A stretch of DNA of 64,000 bases from Candidatus Roizmanbacteria bacterium. Lineage in GTDB: Bacteria; Patescibacteriota; Microgenomatia; UBA1406; GWC2-37-13. Every line of letters begins with the position of its first letter. The first letter of the stretch is position 1. The stretch is taken from assembly GCA_016214055.1 (NCBI GenBank), contig JACRPE010000002.1, forward strand, positions 1 through 64,000, given 5' to 3'. The notes below the pieces were generated by a model. The model had not been told where the DNA came from. It searched no databases and saw only the letters and a list, made by a program, of their open reading frames with translations. Of the stretch, positions 56,342-64,000 are shown piece by piece. Position numbers and translations under genes: made by a program.

Positions 56342-56427
56342 TGTCATTGCGAGCGAAGCGAAGCAATCTATCAAGTATTTTAGATTGCCACGTCGTCCTC
56401 CGATTCGGAGGACTCCTCGCAATGACA
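56342..56427. repeat. TGTCATTGCGAG...CTCGCAATGACA palindromic repeat
   Basis: Inverted terminal TGTCATTGCGAG/CTCGCAATGACA; internal GTCCTCCGATTCGGAGGAC hairpin. Confidence 0.9.
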
Positions 56428-56435
56428 TATAAGCA

Positions 56436-58265
56436 ATGAACAATAAAAAATTTTTCCACTTTGTGCTTCTTGCATTCTTTTTAATTCTTTATACTCTTTC
56501 TGTTAAACCCATTTTCGCAATCGAACACTTCCGCACAGACTACACCGTTGATTATTTCCTCAGTGAAAGTGATAATAATATTTCCTCAAGGGTTTCCTAC
56601 AAAATTAAGATAACTAATCTCACCACCGACCTTGTCATCAAGAACTTTTCAATATTGTTTCCTAAAAGTTTCCAAATCGGCAATATAAAAGCCGCTGATG
56701 ATTTTAAATCAATCATCCCCGGAGTTTCAGATGCTGACGGCAAAAATACGATAAGCGTAGCACTCACCGACCCGATCGCAGGTCTCAACTCAGAAAATAA
56801 TATTTACCTGGACTTTCTCCAGCAAAACCTTTTCAAAGTCAACGGCAACGTCTGGGAAGTCATCCTCCCGACCGTTGAAAATAAAGAGGGGGAGGGGAAT
56901 TACACCATTATCGTCCATCTTCCTCCAAATTCAGGGAAACAAATCTCAATAGCCAAACCGAAGCCGGATCATATAACGCTCAACGAAATAACGTGGAAAA
57001 ATCCTGTTAACCGAACCATTTATGCGGTATTTGGAAAGCATCAAAATTATTCACTACAGCTCCGGTATCATCTAACCAATCCAAACTTAAACCGTGTATA
57101 CACTGATATTGCTTTTCCTCCTGACACGCTATATCAAAAAGTATTCGTAAACTCAATCAGACCGGAACCGGCCATTGCAAGCACTGATGAAGATGGGAAT
57201 TATATAGGACGGTATTTTTTGAATCCTAAGGAAGAAAAAACAATATTATTCGATGGGGGAGTCATCGTATCCTCCGAACCCCGCGAGGATATGAAGGAGT
57301 CCATTCGTACCTTATTTAAAACACAGCAGAAATATCTTCTTGCCCCAAGCACCCACTGGAATTTGAAAGAAGATTATATCCCAAAGAAACTATCAAACAT
57401 TCATGAAATTTATCAATATGTGGAAGATACACTGAGCTATAATTATGGCAGACTGAACACCTCAATCACCCGATTGGGAGCGCAACAGGCAATTCAGTAC
57501 CCGGATCAGGCCGTATGCACAGAGTATTCAGATGTCATGATCGCTATTGCCCGTGAGAAAGGACTTTACACGCGGGAGGTCCAGGGTTATGGCTTTTCCA
57601 ATGATCAGGAGTTGAGACCTCTTTCGGTGAATGCAGACATTCTCCATTCATGGCCGGAATATTACGATGGTACAAAACAGTTATGGATTCAGACTGACCC
57701 CACCTGGGAAGACACTTCAGGGATAGATTACTTTAATTCTTTTGACTTAAATCATGTGGTATTTGCCATACACGGAAAAAAATCTGATTCCCCATATCCG
57801 GCAGGAAGTTATAAAACACAGGACAGCACCAAGGACATAAATATCACCCCCACTGCGCAGTTTTTTTCCGAAGAAAAATCAGTGTCATTTGAGACCAATC
57901 CTCTTCAAATTCCTAACATGAATAATAATTCCTACACATTGAAAGTTACCGTTCGCAATACCGGAAACACCTTTCTGTGGAACTTCCCGATCTCGGCTGA
58001 GGCAGATAAATTAACCTTGTCACCCGCAATGCAAGTGGTGGATTCTCTTGCCCCTCTTGAAAAAAAGGAGTTAATATTTGAATACATTCCAAAGAGTCAG
58101 TTGGGTGATATCAAAACAACTCTGAAATTATCATCTGAATCAAAACTACTTTATGAACATGAGATAAGCATTGCTTCCTTTTATTACGGAATTGCAAAAG
58201 TTGCAGGCATCGTCTTTCTCTTCCTTTTCGGTCTTACGATTGCAATTAAGCTAATAAAACGGTAA
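56436..58265 (+). CDS. Secreted transglutaminase-like protein
   Basis: AVCTEYSDVMIAIAREKGL, LHSWPEYYDGTKQLWIQTDPTW; signal peptide and C-terminal TM. Confidence 0.85.
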   Translation: MNNKKFFHFVLLAFFLILYTLSVKPIFAIEHFRTDYTVDYFLSESDNNISSRVSYKIKITNLTTDLVIKNFSILFPKSFQIGNIKAADDFKSIIPGVSDADGKNTISVALTDPIAGLNSENNIYLDFLQQNLFKVNGNVWEVILPTVENKEGEGNYTIIVHLPPNSGKQISIAKPKPDHITLNEITWKNPVNRTIYAVFGKHQNYSLQLRYHLTNPNLNRVYTDIAFPPDTLYQKVFVNSIRPEPAIASTDEDGNYIGRYFLNPKEEKTILFDGGVIVSSEPREDMKESIRTLFKTQQKYLLAPSTHWNLKEDYIPKKLSNIHEIYQYVEDTLSYNYGRLNTSITRLGAQQAIQYPDQAVCTEYSDVMIAIAREKGLYTREVQGYGFSNDQELRPLSVNADILHSWPEYYDGTKQLWIQTDPTWEDTSGIDYFNSFDLNHVVFAIHGKKSDSPYPAGSYKTQDSTKDINITPTAQFFSEEKSVSFETNPLQIPNMNNNSYTLKVTVRNTGNTFLWNFPISAEADKLTLSPAMQVVDSLAPLEKKELIFEYIPKSQLGDIKTTLKLSSESKLLYEHEISIASFYYGIAKVAGIVFLFLFGLTIAIKLIKR

Positions 58266-58270
58266 TAGTG

Positions 58271-58374
58271 TGTCATTGCGAGCGGCTCGAAATATATATT
58301 GTGGAGCGTGGCAATCTAATAATTATTGAGATTGCTTCGGCGTCCTCCGTACCGGAGGACTTCTCGCAATGACA
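58271..58374. repeat. TGTCATTGCGAG-type palindromic repeat
   Basis: Same ends as 56342-56427; internal GTCCTCCGTACCGGAGGAC. Confidence 0.9.
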
Positions 58375-58398
58375 TTTATATTATGTTAAAATATCCCT

Positions 58399-59289
58399 AT
58401 GAACAAACTTATCACATTCACAAATACTCTTAAAAAAAGTTTAACTAATCCGGGATATTACGAGGATGTCTTAGCCGCCCCCTATTCGTTCTCATTAAAA
58501 TATCTTTTTGCACTCCTTTTCTTCATCTCTTTTGTTCAAGGTATAGTTTTCACAATTGCTTTTATCCCCACCGTACCTAAAATTCCAGGGTATGTGGAAG
58601 AAAGCAAGCAAATTATGAGAAATCTTTATCCTACAGGTCTCACCATAACTATTAAGGACGGGTCCCTCAGAACTAATGTTGACGAGCCCTATTTCATCCC
58701 ATTCCCCTCGAGATTTAAGGTAAAAGATATGAGCCTGGTAGCGATTGATACCAAAGCCTCAGTTGACTCATTTAAGAGATATAATACAGCATTTCTCGTG
58801 ACCAAGAACGCCCTCGCTTATCCTGATTCCGACACGAGGGGAAGTTATAAAGTGTACCCATTTTCCGACTTAAAAGGTTTCCTTATTATTAACCGTGAAG
58901 CTTATGAGCGTGTCATAAACCCGATTATTCCCTATTTTAAATACTACCCCCTAGCTACAGTGGCCATTTTCATTTTCTTTCTGATGATCGTTCCCATATT
59001 TGGATCACTTTTCGCCTTTTCCGGCACTTTATTCTATCTCCTTGTGTTGACCTTGGTGACGTATCTTATTGCGAAATTTATGAAACTTAGATTAACTTAT
59101 TCCCAGATTCTTCATCTCGGTATCCACGGCCTTACCTTTTCCCTGCTTTTCAGCATGCTTAAGACGCTGATGGGAATAACCATCCCTTATACTTACACGG
59201 CTCCTTTCATAATTTGGATGATTATTGTATTTAACCAACTGAAAAAACATCATGATGCAATTCTTTCCCCTTCAAAATCCACTAAGTAA
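58399..59289 (+). CDS. DUF1189-like multi-TM protein
   Basis: Four hydrophobic segments, soluble central domain. Confidence 0.7.
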   Translation: MNKLITFTNTLKKSLTNPGYYEDVLAAPYSFSLKYLFALLFFISFVQGIVFTIAFIPTVPKIPGYVEESKQIMRNLYPTGLTITIKDGSLRTNVDEPYFIPFPSRFKVKDMSLVAIDTKASVDSFKRYNTAFLVTKNALAYPDSDTRGSYKVYPFSDLKGFLIINREAYERVINPIIPYFKYYPLATVAIFIFFLMIVPIFGSLFAFSGTLFYLLVLTLVTYLIAKFMKLRLTYSQILHLGIHGLTFSLLFSMLKTLMGITIPYTYTAPFIIWMIIVFNQLKKHHDAILSPSKSTK

Positions 59290-60532
59290 AACGTCCTATT
59301 CTGAATTACCTTCCACGGCTGGTATTTATCTGTTTAAAAAAGGAAAAACGTATCTTTACATTGGAAAATCTGTCAATATCAAAGCTCGTGTCCTGTCACA
59401 TGTGGAGAATTCTGCTCAGGACACTAAGGAGTACGCAATCGTTTCCCAGTCTGACAGTATTGAGACACAGATAACCGATTCCGAATTCAAAGCGCTCCTT
59501 CTGGAGTCCGAATTGATTCAAATTCATCATCCAAAGTACAACGTTATCTGGCGAGATGGAAAAAGCCACTTATATATAAAAATAACGGAAGAAAAATACC
59601 CAAAAATATATGCAGTCAGGAAGGAAGATGACAACAAATCACTCTACTTCGGTCCCTTTTCATCTACACGAGATGTGGAAAGTCTACTCCGTACAATCCG
59701 CCGTATCATTCCCTTTTGCTCTCAAAAAAAGATAACAAAAAGGCCCTGTTTTTATCATAAAATAGGTTTGTGTGACCCTTGCCCGAATGACATCGGCTCA
59801 AGAGGGAAAGAATATCGACGGAATATCAGACGAATAGTTTCTCTTCTTTTAGGAAAGACAGGAATATTATTAAATAGCATGAATCGCGATCTGAAAGTTG
59901 CCATAAAATCTGAACTGTATGAGGATGGACTGAGGATTCGGAATCGCATACAAACTCTTAAGTACCTTATTCAGAACCGTTCTTTTGAACGTTATGGTGA
60001 ACATGACTTTAACAATTCGGAAGAAAGCCTGCAGGCATTATTTTCCCTTATTTCGCCTTACTTTCCGCAGATTCCCAACCTAAAACGAATCGAATGTTAT
60101 GACATAAGTAATCTTTCTCAGAAACAAGGAACAGGGTCAATGGTAGTGTTAACTGGTGGCCTAATCGATAAGAATCAATATCGACGATTCAAAATCAAAA
60201 ACCTAAAGATTCAAAGCGACTTTGATATGCTCGATGAAGTAATCACACGGAGATTTAAAAACAAATGCGAAACTCCATCGCTCATTATTGTCGACGGAGG
60301 TAAGCCGCAGGTTCGGCGCATTATGCAAGTTACGGAAAAGATGGGAGTGAGCGTACCTATTTTAGGTATTGCTAAAGGCCCTGATAGGTTTATTTTAGGT
60401 GTAAAAGGAATGCCGACGATTAATCCCCGGTCAAATAACCTGGGGTATCGGCTCGTCCAACTCATCCGTGATGAATCCCACCGCTTTGCTCGAAAGTATC
60501 ATTTGTTTTTGAGGGATAGAGAGATGATATAA
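59252..60532 (+). CDS. uvrC: Excinuclease ABC subunit C, short form
   Basis: GIYLFKKGKTYLYIGKSVNIKARVLSH, RIECYDISNLSQKQGTGSMVV, LIIVDGGKPQV; stops soon after the endonuclease domain. Confidence 0.88.
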   Translation: MMQFFPLQNPLSKTSYSELPSTAGIYLFKKGKTYLYIGKSVNIKARVLSHVENSAQDTKEYAIVSQSDSIETQITDSEFKALLLESELIQIHHPKYNVIWRDGKSHLYIKITEEKYPKIYAVRKEDDNKSLYFGPFSSTRDVESLLRTIRRIIPFCSQKKITKRPCFYHKIGLCDPCPNDIGSRGKEYRRNIRRIVSLLLGKTGILLNSMNRDLKVAIKSELYEDGLRIRNRIQTLKYLIQNRSFERYGEHDFNNSEESLQALFSLISPYFPQIPNLKRIECYDISNLSQKQGTGSMVVLTGGLIDKNQYRRFKIKNLKIQSDFDMLDEVITRRFKNKCETPSLIIVDGGKPQVRRIMQVTEKMGVSVPILGIAKGPDRFILGVKGMPTINPRSNNLGYRLVQLIRDESHRFARKYHLFLRDREMI

Positions 60533-60543
60533 TATTGTAACTT

Positions 60544-60638
60544 TGTCATTGCGAGCCAATCAAAGTATAGCGAAGCAATCTATCAAATCAAGAGATTGCC
60601 ACGTCGTCCTCCGAGTCGGAGGACTCCTCGCAATGACA
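60544..60638. repeat. TGTCATTGCGAG-type palindromic repeat
   Basis: Same ends; internal GTCCTCCGAGTCGGAGGAC. Confidence 0.9.
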
Positions 60639-60650
60639 TGATTACAATCT

Positions 60651-61043
60651 ATGAAAAAAATCTTCCGCATGATCATATTTTCAGCCCTCGCCCTCATCTT
60701 TACCTCTTTTTGGAACAAGGGATTTCAACTGAATATAAATGCTTTTCTTACCGCAACTATCGTTCTGGCCCTTGTCTTTTATCTCATCGTCCCTTTATCA
60801 AAAATAATTCTTCTCCCTCTGAACATCATCACCCTCGGACTCATGTCGTTCCTCGTATACCTAGCTATTCTGCACCTGAGCAGTGACGCGTTTCACCTTT
60901 TCACCATCACATCATGGACATTCCCCGGACTTTCAATTTTCTTTGTATCTATACCAAAGACATACATTCCCTACTTGGGTAATTTGGTTTTGTCTTCTGT
61001 GTCAATATCAAGTATAATTAACTTGTTGGAACAGTTGCTTTAA
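60651..61043 (+). CDS. Small multi-TM protein (phage-holin-like membrane family)
   Basis: Four hydrophobic segments in 130 aa. Confidence 0.6.
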   Translation: MKKIFRMIIFSALALIFTSFWNKGFQLNINAFLTATIVLALVFYLIVPLSKIILLPLNIITLGLMSFLVYLAILHLSSDAFHLFTITSWTFPGLSIFFVSIPKTYIPYLGNLVLSSVSISSIINLLEQLL

Positions 61044-61046
61044 ATT

Positions 61047-61265
61047 ATGAGGATAGCTTTAATTGTCATAAACATCATCGTCTCCATCCTTATCGTCGGT
61101 CTTATTCTTATGCAGGGTCGGGGAGCCGGATTAGGGAGTGCATGGGGTGGGGGAGGAGAAACATTTCAGACACGACGCGGCATTGAGAAGGTAACTCTAA
61201 ACATCACTGTTTTCTGCATTATATTATTTTTCATCATATCCGTCGTTAGTTTTTTTGTTAAATAA
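61047..61265 (+). CDS. secG: Preprotein translocase subunit SecG
   Basis: LMQGRGAGLGSAWGGGGETFQTRRGIEK. Confidence 0.9.
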   Translation: MRIALIVINIIVSILIVGLILMQGRGAGLGSAWGGGGETFQTRRGIEKVTLNITVFCIILFFIISVVSFFVK

Positions 61266-61268
61266 CGC

Positions 61269-62633
61269 ATGGATCCCGACAGTCGCAATGTCCGGTACTA
61301 CTACTGGTTATTTCTTGAGTTTGCCAAGAAGCACATCAAGCTTATCTTTTTGAGCGCGCTCATTTCGACCATCTTTATCATAAGCACCATAACCATCTCT
61401 CCATACCTCATCAATCTTCTTACACCTCAAAATACGATTATCGGCATGGTAGGTTCCTTCACGATTGACACATTACCCGATGATATCCTTTCCAGAATAT
61501 CCAATGGTCTTTTATATATGAATGAAAAGGGGAAGCCGGTACCCGTTCTTGCTGAATCGTGGGAGTTGGTTGAGAATGGCCTGGTGTACCGATTTCAGCT
61601 TAAGAAAAATATTCTTCTTGATGATGGAAGTTTTTTTACCGCGCGGGATATTAATTATCACTTTAAGGATGTCACAATGCGCTTGAAAGGTGATTATCTC
61701 GTTGAGTTCGTCCTCAAAAAGCCTCTCGCCATATTTCCCATTTATCTTACGAAGCCCATCGTTAAATATCCCAAACTGGGAATTGGGGGGCTCTACAAGA
61801 TTGACCGCTACAAATATAAATATGATTCTTTACTTGAGTTAAGCCTCACTCCGAACAAAAAGGATTTGAACCGCATTACGTATAAATTTTACCCCTCTGA
61901 AACGCAGATGATTAACGCATACAAATTGGGACAAATTACACAGATGGACCTTTCAAAAAAGAGTATCGCAGACGTCTTTTTGCAGTGGAAAAATACCAAA
62001 GTTGAAAAAGTGGTAGATTACACCAATCTACTTACTTTATTTTTCAATTACAATAATCAGTTTTTGAAAGAAAAGGAAGTCCGTAGCGCCATAAAGATGG
62101 GAATTGATCGAGAACAATTTGCCGATTTGGGAGCAGGCGCCAAGACGTCAATTCCTCCGAATTCCTGGGCGTACCAGAAAAATATCAAGTCCCCTGTGTA
62201 TGACGCGGAATTGGGACAGAAAATTATTAAAAAGTTCAGGGAGTCTTCAGATTCTGCGAAGCTCAATTTTAATACCTACTATGATTATTTGGACGTTGCA
62301 AGTGATATCAATAAAAATTTAAACGAGATTGGCATTCCCACCAACCTTAATGTAATGTCGTATTCAAATACCAATGATTTTGACATCATGCTTGCATACC
62401 TAAAAATTTCACCCGACCCGGATCAGTATTATTACTGGCACTCAACTCAAAATCTTTCTCTTGCGACGGGTTACAAAAATCTAAAAATTGATAAATTGTT
62501 AGAGGATGGTCGAAGTACTTTTGACCAGGAAGAGAGGATAAAATTCTATTATGATTTACAAAAAAACTTAGACGATGACAATGCGGCAGTATTCATCTAC
62601 TTCCCATATAATTACACAATTAAAAGAATCTGA
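61269..62633 (+). CDS. Family 5 extracellular solute-binding (OppA-like) protein
   Basis: LPDDILSRISNGLLYMNEKGKPVPVLAESWELVENGLVYRFQLKKNILLDDGSFFTARDI. Confidence 0.85.
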   Translation: MDPDSRNVRYYYWLFLEFAKKHIKLIFLSALISTIFIISTITISPYLINLLTPQNTIIGMVGSFTIDTLPDDILSRISNGLLYMNEKGKPVPVLAESWELVENGLVYRFQLKKNILLDDGSFFTARDINYHFKDVTMRLKGDYLVEFVLKKPLAIFPIYLTKPIVKYPKLGIGGLYKIDRYKYKYDSLLELSLTPNKKDLNRITYKFYPSETQMINAYKLGQITQMDLSKKSIADVFLQWKNTKVEKVVDYTNLLTLFFNYNNQFLKEKEVRSAIKMGIDREQFADLGAGAKTSIPPNSWAYQKNIKSPVYDAELGQKIIKKFRESSDSAKLNFNTYYDYLDVASDINKNLNEIGIPTNLNVMSYSNTNDFDIMLAYLKISPDPDQYYYWHSTQNLSLATGYKNLKIDKLLEDGRSTFDQEERIKFYYDLQKNLDDDNAAVFIYFPYNYTIKRI

Positions 62634-62650
62634 GTGCTATAATTTAATCG

Positions 62651-62693
62651 ACGCTAACGGCTAGTAGCTGACAGCTAATGGCTCATTGCTAAC
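62651..62693. repeat. TAGCTATTAGCC-type repeat cluster
   Basis: acgctaacggctagtagctgacagctaatggctcattgctaac. Confidence 0.55.
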
Positions 62694-62695
62694 CT

Positions 62696-62776
62696 GCCCG
62701 GGTGGTGAAATGGTATACACGCAAGACTTAAAATCTTGTGACGCAAGTCGTGAGGGTCCGACTCCCTCCCCGGGCA
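62696..62776 (+). tRNA. tRNA-Leu(UAA)
   Basis: GCCCGGGTGGTGAAATGGTATACACGCAAGACTTAAAATCTTGTGACGCAAGTCGTGAGGGTCCGACTCCCTCCCCGGGCA; loop CTTAAAA. Confidence 0.95.
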
Positions 62777-63192
62777 CACCTTTCTGCTTCAATAGCGACA
62801 TCATATGCGAGAGGTAACGTCTTAAGTTTCTTTATCTCTTCTAAACTGAACCACCCATGATCCATTGATTCATGATTAAGGACGATTGGAGCATCTATGT
62901 CTTTCATCTCGCACAGGTAACAAATAAGCAGTCCATGCCAGTTATTTCTTATTGGTGAGAATATGCGGGGGATCAAGGTGAGTATATTTATCTCAACATT
63001 CAACTCTTCATTTATTTCTCGTGTTAAAGCAACCTTTGGGTCTTCTCCCCATTGTATTCCTCCCCCGGGGAAGTTCCAACAGTGACCGTAGTCAACATCG
63101 TCACGATCTATCTCTTTCCGTTGAGTCATGAGATATTTATTCGTTTTCTTGTTGTATATGATTGCTATGGCAACGGGAACAATCTTTTTCAT
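62728..63192 (-). CDS. NUDIX hydrolase
   Basis: GGGIQWGEDPKVALTREINEELNV Nudix box; start MKKIVPVAIAI at 63192 rather than 63219. Confidence 0.88.
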   Translation of the reverse strand: MKKIVPVAIAIIYNKKTNKYLMTQRKEIDRDDVDYGHCWNFPGGGIQWGEDPKVALTREINEELNVEINILTLIPRIFSPIRNNWHGLLICYLCEMKDIDAPIVLNHESMDHGWFSLEEIKKLKTLPLAYDVAIEAERCARGGSRTLTTCVTRF

Positions 63193-63268
63193 GGTGACCA
63201 GGGTGAGACTTGAACTCACAACCTACTCCTTAGAAGGGAGTTGCTCTATCCAATTGAGCTACCAGGTC
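63192..63268 (-). tRNA. tRNA-Arg(UCU), CCA encoded
   Basis: GACCTGGTAGCTCAATTGGATAGAGCAACTCCCTTCTAAGGAGTAGGTTGTGAGTTCAAGTCTCACCCTGGTCACCA. Confidence 0.93.
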
Positions 63269-63279
63269 AATCCACAAAG

Positions 63280-63326
63280 AGCCCGCTGTCAGATTTGAAC
63301 CTGATCCCGCTCTGCGGGACTGTTTA
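63280..63326 (-). pseudogene. 3' part of a broken tRNA-Thr copy with a 15-nt hairpin insertion
   Basis: Minus TAAACAG-[TCCCGCAGAGCGGGA]-TCAGGTTCAAATCTGACAGCGGGCT. Confidence 0.75.
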
Positions 63327-63344
63327 TCCATGTAAATTAAGTTG

Positions 63345-63416
63345 AGCCTGCTGTCAGATTTGAACTGACGACCTGCTGTTTACAAAACAGCTGCTCTACC
63401 ACTGAGCTAAGCAGGC
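63345..63416 (-). tRNA. tRNA-Thr(UGU)
   Basis: GCCTGCTTAGCTCAGTGGTAGAGCAGCTGTTTTGTAAACAGCAGGTCGTCAGTTCAAATCTGACAGCAGGCT. Confidence 0.95.
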
Positions 63417-63441
63417 CATTCAACTTAATTTACAGGACGGG

Positions 63442-63511
63442 CAAAACAGCTGCTCTTTTACACCGTAAATTTAATCTGAGAAATTTACGGTGACCACTGA
63501 GCTATCCAGGC
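63442..63511 (-). pseudogene. 5' part of a broken tRNA-Thr copy with a 36-nt palindrome insertion
   Basis: Minus GCCTGGATAGCTCAGTGGT-[36 nt, 63457-63492]-AGAGCAGCTGTTTTG. Confidence 0.8.
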
Positions 63512-63512
63512 A

Positions 63513-63602
63513 AGTTAGCTTCTAGCCATTAGCTACTGGCTATTAGACAAAAAATGTGACAAATAAACCTAACTGCTAAAGGCTAACAGCTGATAGCTAA
63601 CT
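63513..63602. repeat. TAGCTATTAGCC-type repeat cluster
   Basis: gttagcttctagccattagctactggctattag...ctgctaaaggctaacagctgatagctaac. Confidence 0.6.
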
Positions 63603-63611
63603 TGGTGTTTA

Positions 63612-63680
63612 CACTTAAAATGTTTGCTAATTTGCACAAAGCAAATTAAAAAGCTATGCTTTTTGCAAATATTTTAAGTG
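63612..63680. repeat. Fully paired double-hairpin (three-way junction) element
   Basis: Outer 16-bp stem 63612-63627/63665-63680 (one mismatch); hairpin 63628-63648; hairpin 63649-63664. Confidence 0.75.
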
Positions 63681-63759
63681 CCCGGGAGAGGACTTGAACC
63701 TCCACGGGTTGCCCCACAGCCTCCTCAAGACTGCGCGTATACCATTTCGCCACCCGGGC
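63679..63759 (-). tRNA. tRNA-Leu(GAG)
   Basis: GCCCGGGTGGCGAAATGGTATACGCGCAGTCTTGAGGAGGCTGTGGGGCAACCCGTGGAGGTTCAAGTCCTCTCCCGGGCA. Confidence 0.94.
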
Positions 63760-63901
63760 ATTAGAACCTATTAACGATCCTCCAATTCGGAGGAGAGTTT
63801 ATAGGTTCTTATGTCCGCCGATAAACGCTCTTTGAGCCGCAGTTCAAATGAACTAAGGCGAAAAGGAAGTTATGGCGGACTACACAATATAAAGAATTAT
63901 A

Positions 63902-64000
63902 TCAAACCAGACTCTGCTGTTCTACTCCTCTTGCTGAAGTTTTGATTTTAAGGTGTTTCAATGCCCTAGGAGTCAGCACCCGCCCGCGTGAAGTTTTCTT
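63902..64000 (-). CDS. ruvB: Holliday junction helicase RuvB, C-terminal end (partial at window edge)
   Basis: Minus strand reads KKTSRGRVLTPRALKHLKIKTSARGVEQQSLV*, resembling the RuvB tail RTPRGRV-T--A--HL. Confidence 0.65.
   Translation of the reverse strand, partial: KKTSRGRVLTPRALKHLKIKTSARGVEQQSLV

Noticed and set aside
56342-60638. CRISPR array
   Set aside because: Copies are kilobases apart with genes between them and no regular spacers
60596-60886. 96 aa ORF starting in the GTCATTGCGAG repeat
   Set aside because: Overlaps the better membrane-protein ORF at 60651 and begins in repeat DNA
63280-63511. Outer tRNA-Thr as a working intron-containing tRNA
   Set aside because: Acceptor stem pairs poorly (about 5 of 7) and three separate insertions are present, so a broken copy is likelier, though not excluded

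Overview
AT-rich bacterial chromosome window whose gene content looks like a small-genome Candidate Phyla Radiation organism, possibly Microgenomates (taxon is inference). The core part holds gatCAB, dnaE, a full F1Fo ATP synthase operon, topA, pyrG, a holA-like gene, phosphomannomutase, dus, obgE, pgi, L19, ruvC, rsmI, uvrB/uvrA/uvrC, secG and the C-terminal end of ruvB. It also holds an unlinked 23S rRNA gene and six tRNA genes. A more accessory stretch (about 31.7-41.1 kb) carries an orphan FabD-like protein, a phytoene/squalene-synthase-like protein, a protein with a CDP-alcohol phosphotransferase signature, a divergent PP2C-like protein and several gene remnants. The most unusual signal is a repeated tRNA architecture. 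At both tRNA-Glu (40.6-41.1 kb) and tRNA-Thr (63.3-63.5 kb), an intact tRNA lies inside the anticodon arm of a second, broken copy of the same tRNA. The broken copies are further interrupted by short palindromic insertions, two of which look related. In the Glu case the nested segment also carries a GIY-YIG nuclease gene. Other palindromes abut tRNA-Leu and tRNA-Ala, and at least two classes of intergenic repeat appear in frame inside gatB. All reading was by eye. No database search or folding program was run.
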